From CAVQBP01 sp964448105 (GTDB lineage: Bacteria; Bacteroidota; Ignavibacteria; Ignavibacteriales; Ignavibacteriaceae): DNA of 10,744 nucleotides. A model generated the notes under the pieces. The model was not told the DNA's origin. It did no database searches and worked only from the letters and a program-made list of their open reading frames with translations. The first letter of the stretch is position 1. Each line of letters opens with the position of its first letter. Location of the stretch: NCBI GenBank assembly GCA_964448105.1, contig CAYUVK010000140.1:1-10744 (forward strand), in the 5' to 3' direction. Below are positions 1-7,270 of the stretch, piece by piece. Made by a program: the position numbers and the translations under genes.

Positions 1-978
<978 letters not shown>

Positions 979-1027
979 AGAAAGTTTAAATTTGTGTAAT
1001 CTTGGCGTTTAGACGCTTGATTGAAAC

Positions 1028-1049
1028 CATTTAACTGACTGGTTAAATG
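1028..1049 (-). other. Hairpin in the rRNA leader
   Basis: A perfect inverted repeat with 8-bp arms (CATTTAAC at 1028-1035 and GTTAAATG at 1042-1049) and a 6-base loop lies between the boxA-like site and the mature 16S end. It would form in the precursor transcript. A role in leader folding or 16S processing is inferred from position only; the matching 3' flank needed to see a processing stem is outside the window. A smaller 4-bp stem (GCGT/ACGC, 1005-1016) lies closer to the 16S. Confidence 0.5.
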
Positions 1050-1058
1050 CACTCACTC

Positions 1059-1070
1059 TTTCAAAGAACA
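1059..1070 (-). promoter_or_regulatory. boxA-like antitermination site of the rRNA leader
   Basis: The minus strand reads TGTTCTTTGAAA here, about 80 bases before the mature 16S. This matches the boxA type found in many bacterial rRNA leaders (E. coli TGCTCTTTAACA), which is bound by NusB-NusE and helps RNA polymerase read through untranslated RNA. Both position and sequence fit; NusB binding is inferred. Confidence 0.6.
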
Positions 1071-1103
1071 AAAAACTTTTTATCCCTCATTAATTAAGGG
1101 CTT

Positions 1104-1134
1104 CAAATTTACTTTCTCTTTTATATAATGTCAA
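1104..1134 (-). promoter_or_regulatory. rRNA operon promoter P2 (proximal)
   Basis: On the minus strand a perfect TTGACA (1134-1129) is followed by a 17-base spacer and TAAATTTG (1111-1104). The second element matches the Bacteroidota -7 consensus TAnnTTTG exactly, and TTG sits 20 bases upstream of it, within the spacing described for Flavobacterium and Bacteroides promoters. A-rich tracts upstream (about 1140-1185) resemble an UP element. Transcription would start near 1095-1099, about 120 bases before the 16S, so the boxA-like site would be in the leader RNA. The element matches are seen directly; activity is inferred. Confidence 0.65.
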
Positions 1135-1213
1135 GAGACTTAAAAATGATTTACCCTCTTATTTTTCTTTTTTACAAAAAATAAATGAAGAACGATTTCA
1201 AATTTAGCCTTCT

Positions 1214-1243
1214 AATATACTTCAATCTTACTAACAATGTCAA
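1214..1243 (-). promoter_or_regulatory. rRNA operon promoter P1 (distal)
   Basis: A second perfect TTGACA on the minus strand (1243-1238) is followed by an 18-base spacer and TATATT (1219-1214), a 5/6 match to TATAAT. The extended sequence TATATTAG is one base off TAnnTTTG. It lies 109 bases upstream of P2 in the same direction, so the two form a tandem pair, a common arrangement for rRNA operons. Another perfect TAAATTTG (1206-1199) lies between them, but its nearest TTG is only 16 bases upstream, so I do not call it separately. Confidence 0.5.
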
Positions 1244-1275
1244 ATTCAGTTTATCAAAATTATAATATTTTTTTT

Positions 1276-1899
1276 CTACTTACTCCTTATAGTAAAAAAT
1301 AAAAATACTGCAATTGCTGCAGTGCCGATTGCAACTAAAGGTTCAAACAAACTAGAGAAAAATGGTTCTGCGGGGACATTCCCTTGTGTGAAAGGATAGG
1401 AATTATTTTCGAGTGTTTTAACATTATCTACTTTTACCGTGTCTAAATAATTGTAATGAAATTCTTTATATATAAAAGAATTATTTTTGATAGAATAGTT
1501 GCCGGAAATTTCTATTTTTCTTGGCAGCAAGTAGCTGCCGAACAAACCATCTCTAAATATATCTCCGTAATTTACTTCTGCTTTATCCAATACATAATCG
1601 ATTGTAATTTCATTATGAATTGAATTTTTAGAATCTACATTATAACCATATTTATAAAAAATTGATTCCAAATAATTCTGAAATAACGAATATGCTTCGC
1701 CTAAATTTAAGTTTAGACTTAAATTCTTGCTTGAGGAAGGAAGATTCTTAATAATATTTACTGCTGAAGAATCAATAAGAGAATAAAATATTTCAAGATT
1801 ATCATGAACCTGGCAAAAAATTGGAACACTTACAAAAAAAGAAATTATAAAAAAATTTATCGAAATTAATTTTTTCAAAATAATAAATTTCTTAAGCAT
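1276..1899 (-). CDS. Predicted exported protein with C-terminal membrane segment, unknown function
   Basis: I do not recognise this 207-residue protein. The reading frame opens at 1938, but the ATG at 1899 is the better start because it begins a signal peptide (MLKKF then a hydrophobic stretch to about residue 28). This ATG overlaps the end of the glutamate dehydrogenase gene by 8 bases (ATGCTTAA), so it is probably translated by coupling; no strong Shine-Dalgarno precedes it. After the signal peptide comes a polar domain of about 150 residues, then a hydrophobic segment at about 186-204 (EPLVAIGTAAIAVFLFF) and a short basic tail RSK. The expected topology is a periplasmic domain anchored in the inner membrane by its C-terminus. 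'PIFC' at the end of the signal is not a convincing lipobox. The stop is about 30 bases upstream of rRNA promoter P1, and I see no terminator between them. An envelope role is inferred from topology only. Confidence 0.8.
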   Translation of the reverse strand: MLKKFIILKKLISINFFIISFFVSVPIFCQVHDNLEIFYSLIDSSAVNIIKNLPSSSKNLSLNLNLGEAYSLFQNYLESIFYKYGYNVDSKNSIHNEITIDYVLDKAEVNYGDIFRDGLFGSYLLPRKIEISGNYSIKNNSFIYKEFHYNYLDTVKVDNVKTLENNSYPFTQGNVPAEPFFSSLFEPLVAIGTAAIAVFLFFTIRSK

Positions 1900-3175
1900 A
1901 GATCCCGCGTATCTTAAGAGTTTTTGCAACCTTATCAATTGCGAGAATATATGCTCCTATTCTTAATGAAACATTATATTGAGCAGCAGCCTTATATACA
2001 TTTACAAAAGCTGTATGCATCATTCTTCCCAATCTTCTGTTTACCCTATCTAATGTCCAAAAATATCCCATTCTATCCTGAACCCATTCAAAATATGAAA
2101 CTGTTACACCGCCAGCATTAGCAAGTATATCCGGAATAACTAGAATGCCATTATCTTGTAATATAGGATCAGCTTTAGCAGTTGTCGGACCATTTGCACC
2201 TTCTGCAATAATTTTACATTTGAGTTTAGGAGCATTATTTTTTGTTATTTGATCTTCTTTTGCAGCCGGAACTAATACATCACATTCCAATTCCAATAAT
2301 TCTTCATTGGTTATAGCTTCAGAGTTAGGATAATTAATAAGGGATTTATTTTTTTCTACGTAATCAATTACCTCGGGGATTACAAATCCATTTGAATTAT
2401 AAATTGCGCCATTGATATCACTTAAACCAACTATCTTTATACCTCTTTCAAACATTAATGAAGCGGCGACAGAACCAACATTACCAAACCCTTGAACAAC
2501 TGCCGTGGAGTTTGCAGGTTTTAATCCTAATTTTTGTAATGCACCCAGAGAAACAATCATTACACCTCTGCCTGTAGCTTCTCTCCTTCCCAATGAACCT
2601 CCCAAAATACTGGGTTTACCCGTAACAACACCATTTTCGGTTTTTTTCAGATGCATACTATATGTATCCATAATCCAGGCCATAGTTTGTTCATTAGTAT
2701 TCATATCCGGTGCAGGAATATCTTTATCCGGTCCGAAAACATCTAACAAATTAGATGTAAATCTTCTTGTTAATCTTTCAAGTTCACTTTGACTTAATAA
2801 TGACGGATCACATTTAATCCCGCCCTTTGCACCGCCAAAGGGAATATTAACTATGGCACATTTCCATGTCATCCATGCAGCGAGTGCTTTCATTTCATCA
2901 AGATTGACATCCGGGGCATATCTAATTCCTCCTTTTGAAGGTCCTAAAATATCATTGTGAATAATCCTATAACCTTCGAAAACTTCTATTTTACTGTTAT
3001 CCATTATTATAGGAATAGAAGTAATTATTTGTTTAACGGGAACTTTTAAATAATTATATATTCCTTCGTCTAACCCAAGAACTGAAGCTGCATGATCAAA
3101 ACGCTGCATCATTGATTCAAAAGGATTTTCTTTATCTCTTATAGGGGCTGGTTCTTTATATATTAAAGATGACAT
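1892..3175 (-). CDS. gdhA: Glutamate dehydrogenase (Glu/Leu/Phe/Val dehydrogenase family)
   Basis: The 427-residue product has the usual length of hexameric bacterial glutamate dehydrogenases, which interconvert glutamate with 2-oxoglutarate and ammonia using NAD(P) in the cytoplasm. The N-terminal substrate domain shows GPSKGGIRY (78-86), PFGGAKGGI with the likely catalytic Lys117 (112-120) and IPAPDMNT with the likely catalytic Asp157 (153-160). The C-terminal Rossmann domain begins around residue 190 (GGSLGRREATGRG) and has the dinucleotide loop GFGNVG (229-234), then AEGANGPTT (324-332) and NAGGVTVSYFEWVQ (353-366). Asp253 near the end of the second beta strand is compatible with NAD+ preference, but cofactor choice cannot be settled by eye. 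An AAGGAAA Shine-Dalgarno lies 6 bases before the ATG. The gene lies 177 bases after htpX and its stop overlaps the next gene. Leucine or phenylalanine dehydrogenases are shorter relatives; the motifs favour glutamate. Confidence 0.95.
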   Translation of the reverse strand: MSSLIYKEPAPIRDKENPFESMMQRFDHAASVLGLDEGIYNYLKVPVKQIITSIPIIMDNSKIEVFEGYRIIHNDILGPSKGGIRYAPDVNLDEMKALAAWMTWKCAIVNIPFGGAKGGIKCDPSLLSQSELERLTRRFTSNLLDVFGPDKDIPAPDMNTNEQTMAWIMDTYSMHLKKTENGVVTGKPSILGGSLGRREATGRGVMIVSLGALQKLGLKPANSTAVVQGFGNVGSVAASLMFERGIKIVGLSDINGAIYNSNGFVIPEVIDYVEKNKSLINYPNSEAITNEELLELECDVLVPAAKEDQITKNNAPKLKCKIIAEGANGPTTAKADPILQDNGILVIPDILANAGGVTVSYFEWVQDRMGYFWTLDRVNRRLGRMMHTAFVNVYKAAAQYNVSLRIGAYILAIDKVAKTLKIRGIYA

Positions 3176-3352
3176 GAATAGTTTCCTTACTTTATTTTTC
3201 TCAAATTATTTTTGATAATTTATAATAATCCAAAACTGTTTTTGACAGATTGGGAATTTTTACCCAGTAAACTTAATAAATTTTTATTCTCGCCGGTAAT
3301 TTTTTTGAATTTAATGAAAAAAGATTAATCACAGTAAAAATCAAAACAAAAA

Positions 3353-4204
3353 TTATCTTCTTCCTGCAGACATTTCCTGTAATCTTTTTATTCTTTCTTC
3401 AATTGGCGGATGAGTGGAAAATAGTTTCATTAATCCGCTCCTGGTTAAAGGATTTACAATAAACATATGTGCAGTTGCAGGAGTAGCATTGTTAACAGCT
3501 TTCATTTCATTTGCTTTCGATAATTTCTGCAATGCGGATGCTAAAGACAAAGGTTGTTTTGATATATCGGCACCGCTTTCATCAGCCATATATTCCCGCG
3601 ATCTTGATACTGCTAATTGAAGAAGAACTGCAATAACAGGTGCAAGAATAATCAGGAATAAAGAAGAAATTCCGCTATCATTATCTCTGCCGCCTCTTCT
3701 TCCGCCAAACATTAAAGCCCAGCCAGCCATTTGTGCAACATAAGTAATTGTACCAACTAATGTTGCTGCAATAGTTCCGATTAAAATATCCCGATGCTTA
3801 ACATGTGAAAGTTCATGAGAAAGAACACCTCGAAGTTCGTTAGTATCTAATATTCTTAATATTCCTGTTGTTGCAGCAATTGCTGCATTTTCAGGATTTC
3901 TTCCTGTCGCAAATGCATTTGGGGTTGTATCTTCAATTATATATACTTTTGGCATCGGTAAATTAGCCTCGTGGGTTAGCTCTTCAACTAACGTATAAAG
4001 CTTTGGTGCTGTTTCTCTGGTTACTTGCTTTGCCCTATACATAGAAAGTACTACTTTATCTGAAAACCAGTAAGAGCCAAAATTCATTAACAGTGAAAAA
4101 ATAAAAGCAATTGTCATACCTGTTGATCCGCCAATTAGATAACCAATAAGTAAAAACAAGATCATCATTACAGTCATTAAAAAGACTGTTTTTAACGTAT
4201 TCAT
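3353..4204 (-). CDS. htpX: HtpX-type membrane zinc metalloprotease (M48)
   Basis: HtpX is an inner-membrane protease that removes misfolded membrane proteins, overlapping in role with FtsH. Here the protein has 283 residues. Two hydrophobic segments open it (about 5-24 and 29-48). The zinc site is HELSH (130-134) in the context VLSHELSHVKHRD, with the third ligand Glu204 in SREYMAD. Two more hydrophobic segments flank the site (about 140-165 and 180-200). The C-terminus has the family motif THPPIEERIKRL. The start at 4204 is chosen over the in-frame ATG at 4264 because GGAG (4218-4215) is well placed, the N-terminus then matches the family, and the longer version would be translated through a strong hairpin (4228-4266). 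A lemA gene, a frequent neighbour of htpX, is not present here. Regulation may act at the hairpin just upstream, which is inferred. Confidence 0.95.
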   Translation of the reverse strand: MNTLKTVFLMTVMMILFLLIGYLIGGSTGMTIAFIFSLLMNFGSYWFSDKVVLSMYRAKQVTRETAPKLYTLVEELTHEANLPMPKVYIIEDTTPNAFATGRNPENAAIAATTGILRILDTNELRGVLSHELSHVKHRDILIGTIAATLVGTITYVAQMAGWALMFGGRRGGRDNDSGISSLFLIILAPVIAVLLQLAVSRSREYMADESGADISKQPLSLASALQKLSKANEMKAVNNATPATAHMFIVNPLTRSGLMKLFSTHPPIEERIKRLQEMSAGRR

Positions 4205-4218
4205 TTTTATTTTTCTCC

Positions 4219-4266
4219 AAAAAAATTCCTTGTTAAAATTATATGCGGAATATAATCTTAACAAGG
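4219..4266 (-). terminator. Long hairpin with T-tract between the coiled-coil gene and htpX
   Basis: On the minus strand two 17-base arms (4266-4250 and 4244-4228) pair fully, with one G-U wobble, around a 5-base loop. Two A's and a run of seven T's (4225-4219) follow. This is the form of an intrinsic terminator for the gene ending at 4313, 46 bases upstream. The run of T's directly abuts the GGAG Shine-Dalgarno of htpX. The palindrome also contains TATAAT on both strands (minus strand 4243-4238, with TTGTTA 15 bases upstream), so it could instead be a promoter with operator symmetry. The stem is AT-rich except at its base. Terminator is the simplest reading. Confidence 0.6.
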
Positions 4267-4312
4267 TAAAACATAATTATGATGATTAAATGAAGTTCAA
4301 AATTTTAATAGC

Positions 4313-5542
4313 TTATACGCTGCTTTCTTCTTTTGGGCTTCTTTTTCTTAACAACAAAAAAGCAACAACAATTACCAGTAACCCGATTATTATATAAAGC
4401 CAATTAAATTTACTTGGATGTATTTCATCATTCCATTTTGTAATTTTATTTTCGATAGAATCTTTTTGATCTTCCTTAAACATTTTATTATCAACCAAAT
4501 ATGGAATCCAAGTAGATTTAACCTGCGGGAACCAAACAGTATCAACAAAATATTTGTATTCCTGTTCCGCTTCTTCATTTCCTTTTATTGGAATATTTTT
4601 AATTTGATCATCTATATAAGAATCCATTGTTTGCATAAATTGTGTCCCGCTTTTAAATTCTGGGAGATTTATATTATACTTTGAATAATCTTCCCTAATA
4701 GTATTCCATGGTTCATCGTTAATAGCATTATGCCACTCAGTAAATGCAGAATCAATTTCTTTTAAGTGGTTTACATTTTCACCCTTTTCAGAATATATAT
4801 CGATAATCTTTGGACCTGCATTCCTCCACATTTTTGCAAAATCTTCCTCCTGCTTTTTCATCTGGTCAATATCATTAGGATTCAATTTAGTAATTTCAAT
4901 AAACTTAATATTATCCTGGATAGATTTAAGAATGTTTGATATTAAATTTACTTTTTTTGCTTCGGATAATACTTTTTGTTTTTGTTCGGGCGATAGGTTT
5001 TCAAACCTTGAAGAAGCAGGGATTAAACTATCAATTATTGTCATCACAAGTTTATCTCTTTTTTTAATTGATGTCTGCAATTCAGCAATGCTTCTTTCCA
5101 ACTGGGCAATTTTTTGCTTATCCTTTTTACTCTGTTCTTCCAACTGCGCTACTTGATTTAGCAGTTCGTTGTTTCTTTGATTTAATTGATCAAACTGATC
5201 CTTTAACTCTACTACTTGAGTCTGGAGAACATTAATTTGAGTGAAGTCCCCCTTTCTCAAGGACAATTGGTTGCTCAACTTATCAATTGAACTATTAAAG
5301 TCATCAGGATAAAGACTTTTATCTAAAAGATTTTTGTATTGTGTATAATCATCTTTCAGTTTTTCTATGTCGGAAGCAACCTGATCAAGCTGAGCCAGGG
5401 AATCTGCATCTCTAATAGAATTTTCAATTTGCTGCTGTTTGTCTTTAAAGTTTTGAACGATCTGGTAATCCTGCTGTGCAAATGACTGGCTAATTAAAAA
5501 TGTTATTAAAATTATACTTGTAAAAAAGATATTCATTTTCAT
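4313..5542 (-). CDS. Exported coiled-coil protein with C-terminal membrane anchor, unknown function
   Basis: I do not recognise a named family for this 409-residue protein. It begins with a signal peptide (residues 1-22, likely cut at SFA|QQ). A helical, Gln/Lys/Asp-rich region follows, with heptad-like leucines strongest at about 100-165 (VELKDQFDQLNQRNNELL and on), so a coiled coil is expected. Residues about 165-370 are mixed helical with several Trp. A transmembrane segment spans about 381-398, followed by a basic RKR and an acidic tail. The expected topology is a long periplasmic rod anchored in the inner membrane with a short cytoplasmic tail. Its ATG overlaps the stop of the upstream lipoprotein gene by 4 bases (ATGA), so the two are co-translated. 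A second Met at residue 3 is an alternative start. Together the pair could link the outer and inner membranes, but that is inference from topology. Confidence 0.85.
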   Translation of the reverse strand: MKMNIFFTSIILITFLISQSFAQQDYQIVQNFKDKQQQIENSIRDADSLAQLDQVASDIEKLKDDYTQYKNLLDKSLYPDDFNSSIDKLSNQLSLRKGDFTQINVLQTQVVELKDQFDQLNQRNNELLNQVAQLEEQSKKDKQKIAQLERSIAELQTSIKKRDKLVMTIIDSLIPASSRFENLSPEQKQKVLSEAKKVNLISNILKSIQDNIKFIEITKLNPNDIDQMKKQEEDFAKMWRNAGPKIIDIYSEKGENVNHLKEIDSAFTEWHNAINDEPWNTIREDYSKYNINLPEFKSGTQFMQTMDSYIDDQIKNIPIKGNEEAEQEYKYFVDTVWFPQVKSTWIPYLVDNKMFKEDQKDSIENKITKWNDEIHPSKFNWLYIIIGLLVIVVAFLLLRKRSPKEESSV

Positions 5543-5997
5543 TTTTCATCTCCCTCTTTAATTCCTTCGTTTGTCAAATTGATTTTTTTATTATTGTAGG
5601 AAAGTTCTATGTACGGGGACCTTTGATTGAATGCCGGATTTTCAATACCGGTTGAATCAGAAATTTCAATTTTATTATTTAATTTTAAGGTACCATCATC
5701 AGCATTAAAAACATAAACATTTTTGAAATTATTTGCCGTAATGAAATAATAACCTTTAGTGCTTCTAATTAAATGCAATTCTTTATTTTGATATCCGAGA
5801 GAATCGCCGGTTTCCTGGAAGAAAAGATTTTTAGCATTAAATGAAATTGAAAATCTTTGTTCCTGGACAAGTCCGTTTTTACCAACTTTAAGAACGGACT
5901 CAATTGGCCAGGCAAAATCAGCAGGCTGTAAAATTAAAGTTGAACACGCTGGCAATAATAAAATAGATAGGAGCATAACATATTTTATAAAATTCAT
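5539..5997 (-). CDS. Small lipoprotein, unknown function
   Basis: This 152-residue protein has a short basic start, a hydrophobic stretch and a lipobox LPAC, with Cys18 as the lipidation site and Ser after it. It should therefore be processed by signal peptidase II and attached to a membrane. The rest looks beta-rich, with alternating hydrophobic residues such as GYYFITANNFKNVYVF and a DDGTLKL turn; I recognise no domain. A strong Shine-Dalgarno AAGGAG (6008-6003) lies 5 bases before the ATG, so the start is secure. It is the first gene of a two-gene operon with the coiled-coil protein (4-base overlap) and is divergent from the porQ-like gene. A role in the envelope with its partner is likely; the function is not known. 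Confidence 0.85.
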   Translation of the reverse strand: MNFIKYVMLLSILLLPACSTLILQPADFAWPIESVLKVGKNGLVQEQRFSISFNAKNLFFQETGDSLGYQNKELHLIRSTKGYYFITANNFKNVYVFNADDGTLKLNNKIEISDSTGIENPAFNQRSPYIELSYNNKKINLTNEGIKEGDEK

Positions 5998-6182
5998 TTT
6001 AACTCCTTAATAAATTTGCAAATATTCTAAAGTTTACGTTCGAAAATTACTTTAATTAAAGATTATAATAAAATCTTAAAATCACAATTGCTTAAATTAC
6101 AAAGACTTAACAAACAATCTTTTCCCCTTGCCTTTATTTTATAATATATTTAAATAACGTAAGCAAAATCACAGGTTTTTTA
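5998..6182. promoter_or_regulatory. Divergent promoter region between lipoprotein operon and porQ-like gene
   Basis: This 185-base AT-rich gap must hold the start signals for both directions. On the minus strand TATAAT occurs at 6067-6062, next to a 12-bp palindrome CTTTAATTAAAG (6050-6061). On the plus strand TATAAT occurs at 6140-6145, about 38 bases before the porQ-like ATG, overlapping TATATTTA, which is one base off TAnnTTTG. I find no convincing -35 or -33 partner at the right spacing for either, so individual promoter positions are tentative. Confidence 0.35.
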
Positions 6183-7115
6183 ATGAAAAATAGATTATTG
6201 TTTTTACTTCTACCTTTATTTTTAATTCAAACTTCTTTCAGTCAAAATATTTATGAATTTTTAGAGTTGGATAACAGTGCAAGAGCGGGCGCACTGGCAG
6301 GAAGCTTTGTATCAAATAATGATGATCCGAATGTGATCTTCTACAACCCTGCAGGCATAGGCTTATTAACAGAAAGCCCTATTTCATTTTCATATTTAAA
6401 ACACCTGTTAGACATTAATCTTACTAGTCTTGCATACTCAACGGAAATACAAGGCATCGGAAGAATTGGTGCAGCAATAAAATATATTAATTATGGTGAT
6501 TTTGTAGAAGCAAATGATGACGGTGAAAAAACGGGAAATTTTAGTGCTGGAGAAGTTGCATTTGTTCTGGGTTATGCAAATACTCTCGATGAAAACTTTT
6601 ATTACGGTATAAATGGAAAAGTTATTTATTCCAGTATTGCAGGATATTCGTCAACAGGAATTGCAGCAGATTTGGGTTTGCATTATACTATCCCCGATGA
6701 TGAATTTGATGTTGGTTTTGCTATTTTAAATGCAGGTTCACAGCTTTCGGAATATGGAAGTACAAAAGAATCTTTACCTTTGGATATTGTGATAGGAGCT
6801 TCGAAAAGACTTGCACATCTTCCTTTGCGTTTATCTTTAGATTTTCACAAACTTAATGAGAAAAGGGACGATTTTGGTTCGAAGTTTAGAGCATTCACTG
6901 TCGGGGCAGAATTTACACTAAGTAAAGCCTTAAGACTCCGTCTTGGTTACGATAATGAAAAGAGAAAAGATTTAAAAATTGGTACTACTTCCGGTGTTGC
7001 AGGATTAAATATTGGTGTTGGCCTGGTTATATCAAAGTATGTTTTTGATTATGGATTCTCATCTATGGGATTAGTAGGCGGATTGCATAGAGTTTCAATC
7101 TCAACTAGCTTATAG
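6183..7115 (+). CDS. porQ: PorQ-like outer-membrane protein (PorV/PorQ family)
   Basis: The 310-residue product has a signal peptide (MKNRLLFLLLPLFL..., likely cut at SFS|QN) followed by IYEFLELDNSARAGALAG, the N-terminal signature of PorQ-type proteins. Then come NPAGIG (55-60) and YINYGDFVEANDDGEKTGNF, also typical of the family. The rest alternates short beta strands and turns and ends in RVSISTSL, as expected for an FadL-like 14-stranded outer-membrane barrel. In Porphyromonas PorQ belongs to the complex that attaches type IX secretion cargo to the surface; PorV-type homologues are abundant in Ignavibacteria and not all serve secretion. No other type IX gene is in the window, so the exact role stays open. 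It is the only plus-strand protein gene here. The Shine-Dalgarno is weak (AGG, 8 bases before the ATG). Confidence 0.8.
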   Translation: MKNRLLFLLLPLFLIQTSFSQNIYEFLELDNSARAGALAGSFVSNNDDPNVIFYNPAGIGLLTESPISFSYLKHLLDINLTSLAYSTEIQGIGRIGAAIKYINYGDFVEANDDGEKTGNFSAGEVAFVLGYANTLDENFYYGINGKVIYSSIAGYSSTGIAADLGLHYTIPDDEFDVGFAILNAGSQLSEYGSTKESLPLDIVIGASKRLAHLPLRLSLDFHKLNEKRDDFGSKFRAFTVGAEFTLSKALRLRLGYDNEKRKDLKIGTTSGVAGLNIGVGLVISKYVFDYGFSSMGLVGGLHRVSISTSL

Positions 7116-7137
7116 GTATTGAAAATTTCTTAATCTT

Positions 7138-7187
7138 AGTTCGAAACAATTATTCTATTTTGAATTTCGAATTTCGAATTTCGAACT
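7138..7187. repeat. Tandem GAATTTC repeat with flanking inverted repeat, between convergent genes
   Basis: The unit GAATTTC occurs three times in a row plus GAA (7162-7185). A 9-bp inverted repeat, AGTTCGAAA (7138-7146) and TTTCGAACT (7179-7187), encloses the region. It lies between the stops of the plus-strand porQ-like gene (7115) and the minus-strand TPR gene (7271), where a two-way transcription end would be useful, but neither side has a clear T-tract and the loop is 32 bases long. The repeat is certain; a terminator role is not. Confidence 0.6.
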
Positions 7188-7270
7188 GCAAATTTATCTG
7201 ATAGAATTAATTTCCATCCATTTATAATCAATTGGGGAACAATATGATTAATATTAGACCTTTTAAATAG

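Noticed and set aside
987..994. TAAATTTG on the plus strand next to the 16S 5' end
   Set aside because: No TTG at a suitable distance upstream and no plus-strand gene to drive; common by chance in AT-rich DNA.
1900..1938. Upstream in-frame ATG for the gene overlapping gdh
   Set aside because: It puts 13 residues before a good signal peptide and increases the overlap with gdh; the ATG at 1899 gives a normal export signal.
3242..3247. TTGACA on the plus strand between htpX and gdh
   Set aside because: No matching -10 element and no plus-strand gene follows.
3237..3266. Small stems (CTGT/ACAG and TGGG/CCCA) upstream of gdh as a terminator of htpX
   Set aside because: Stems of only 4 bp with weak T-tracts; not enough to call.
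4205..4264. Longer N-terminus for htpX starting at 4264
   Set aside because: It would add 20 polar residues not expected for HtpX, and would be read through the 4228-4266 hairpin; GGAG fits the ATG at 4204.
7244..7270. Eight-codon plus-strand ORF after a GGGG-containing sequence
   Set aside because: Very short, with no signal of conservation available, and it ends right at the converging TPR gene; most likely chance.
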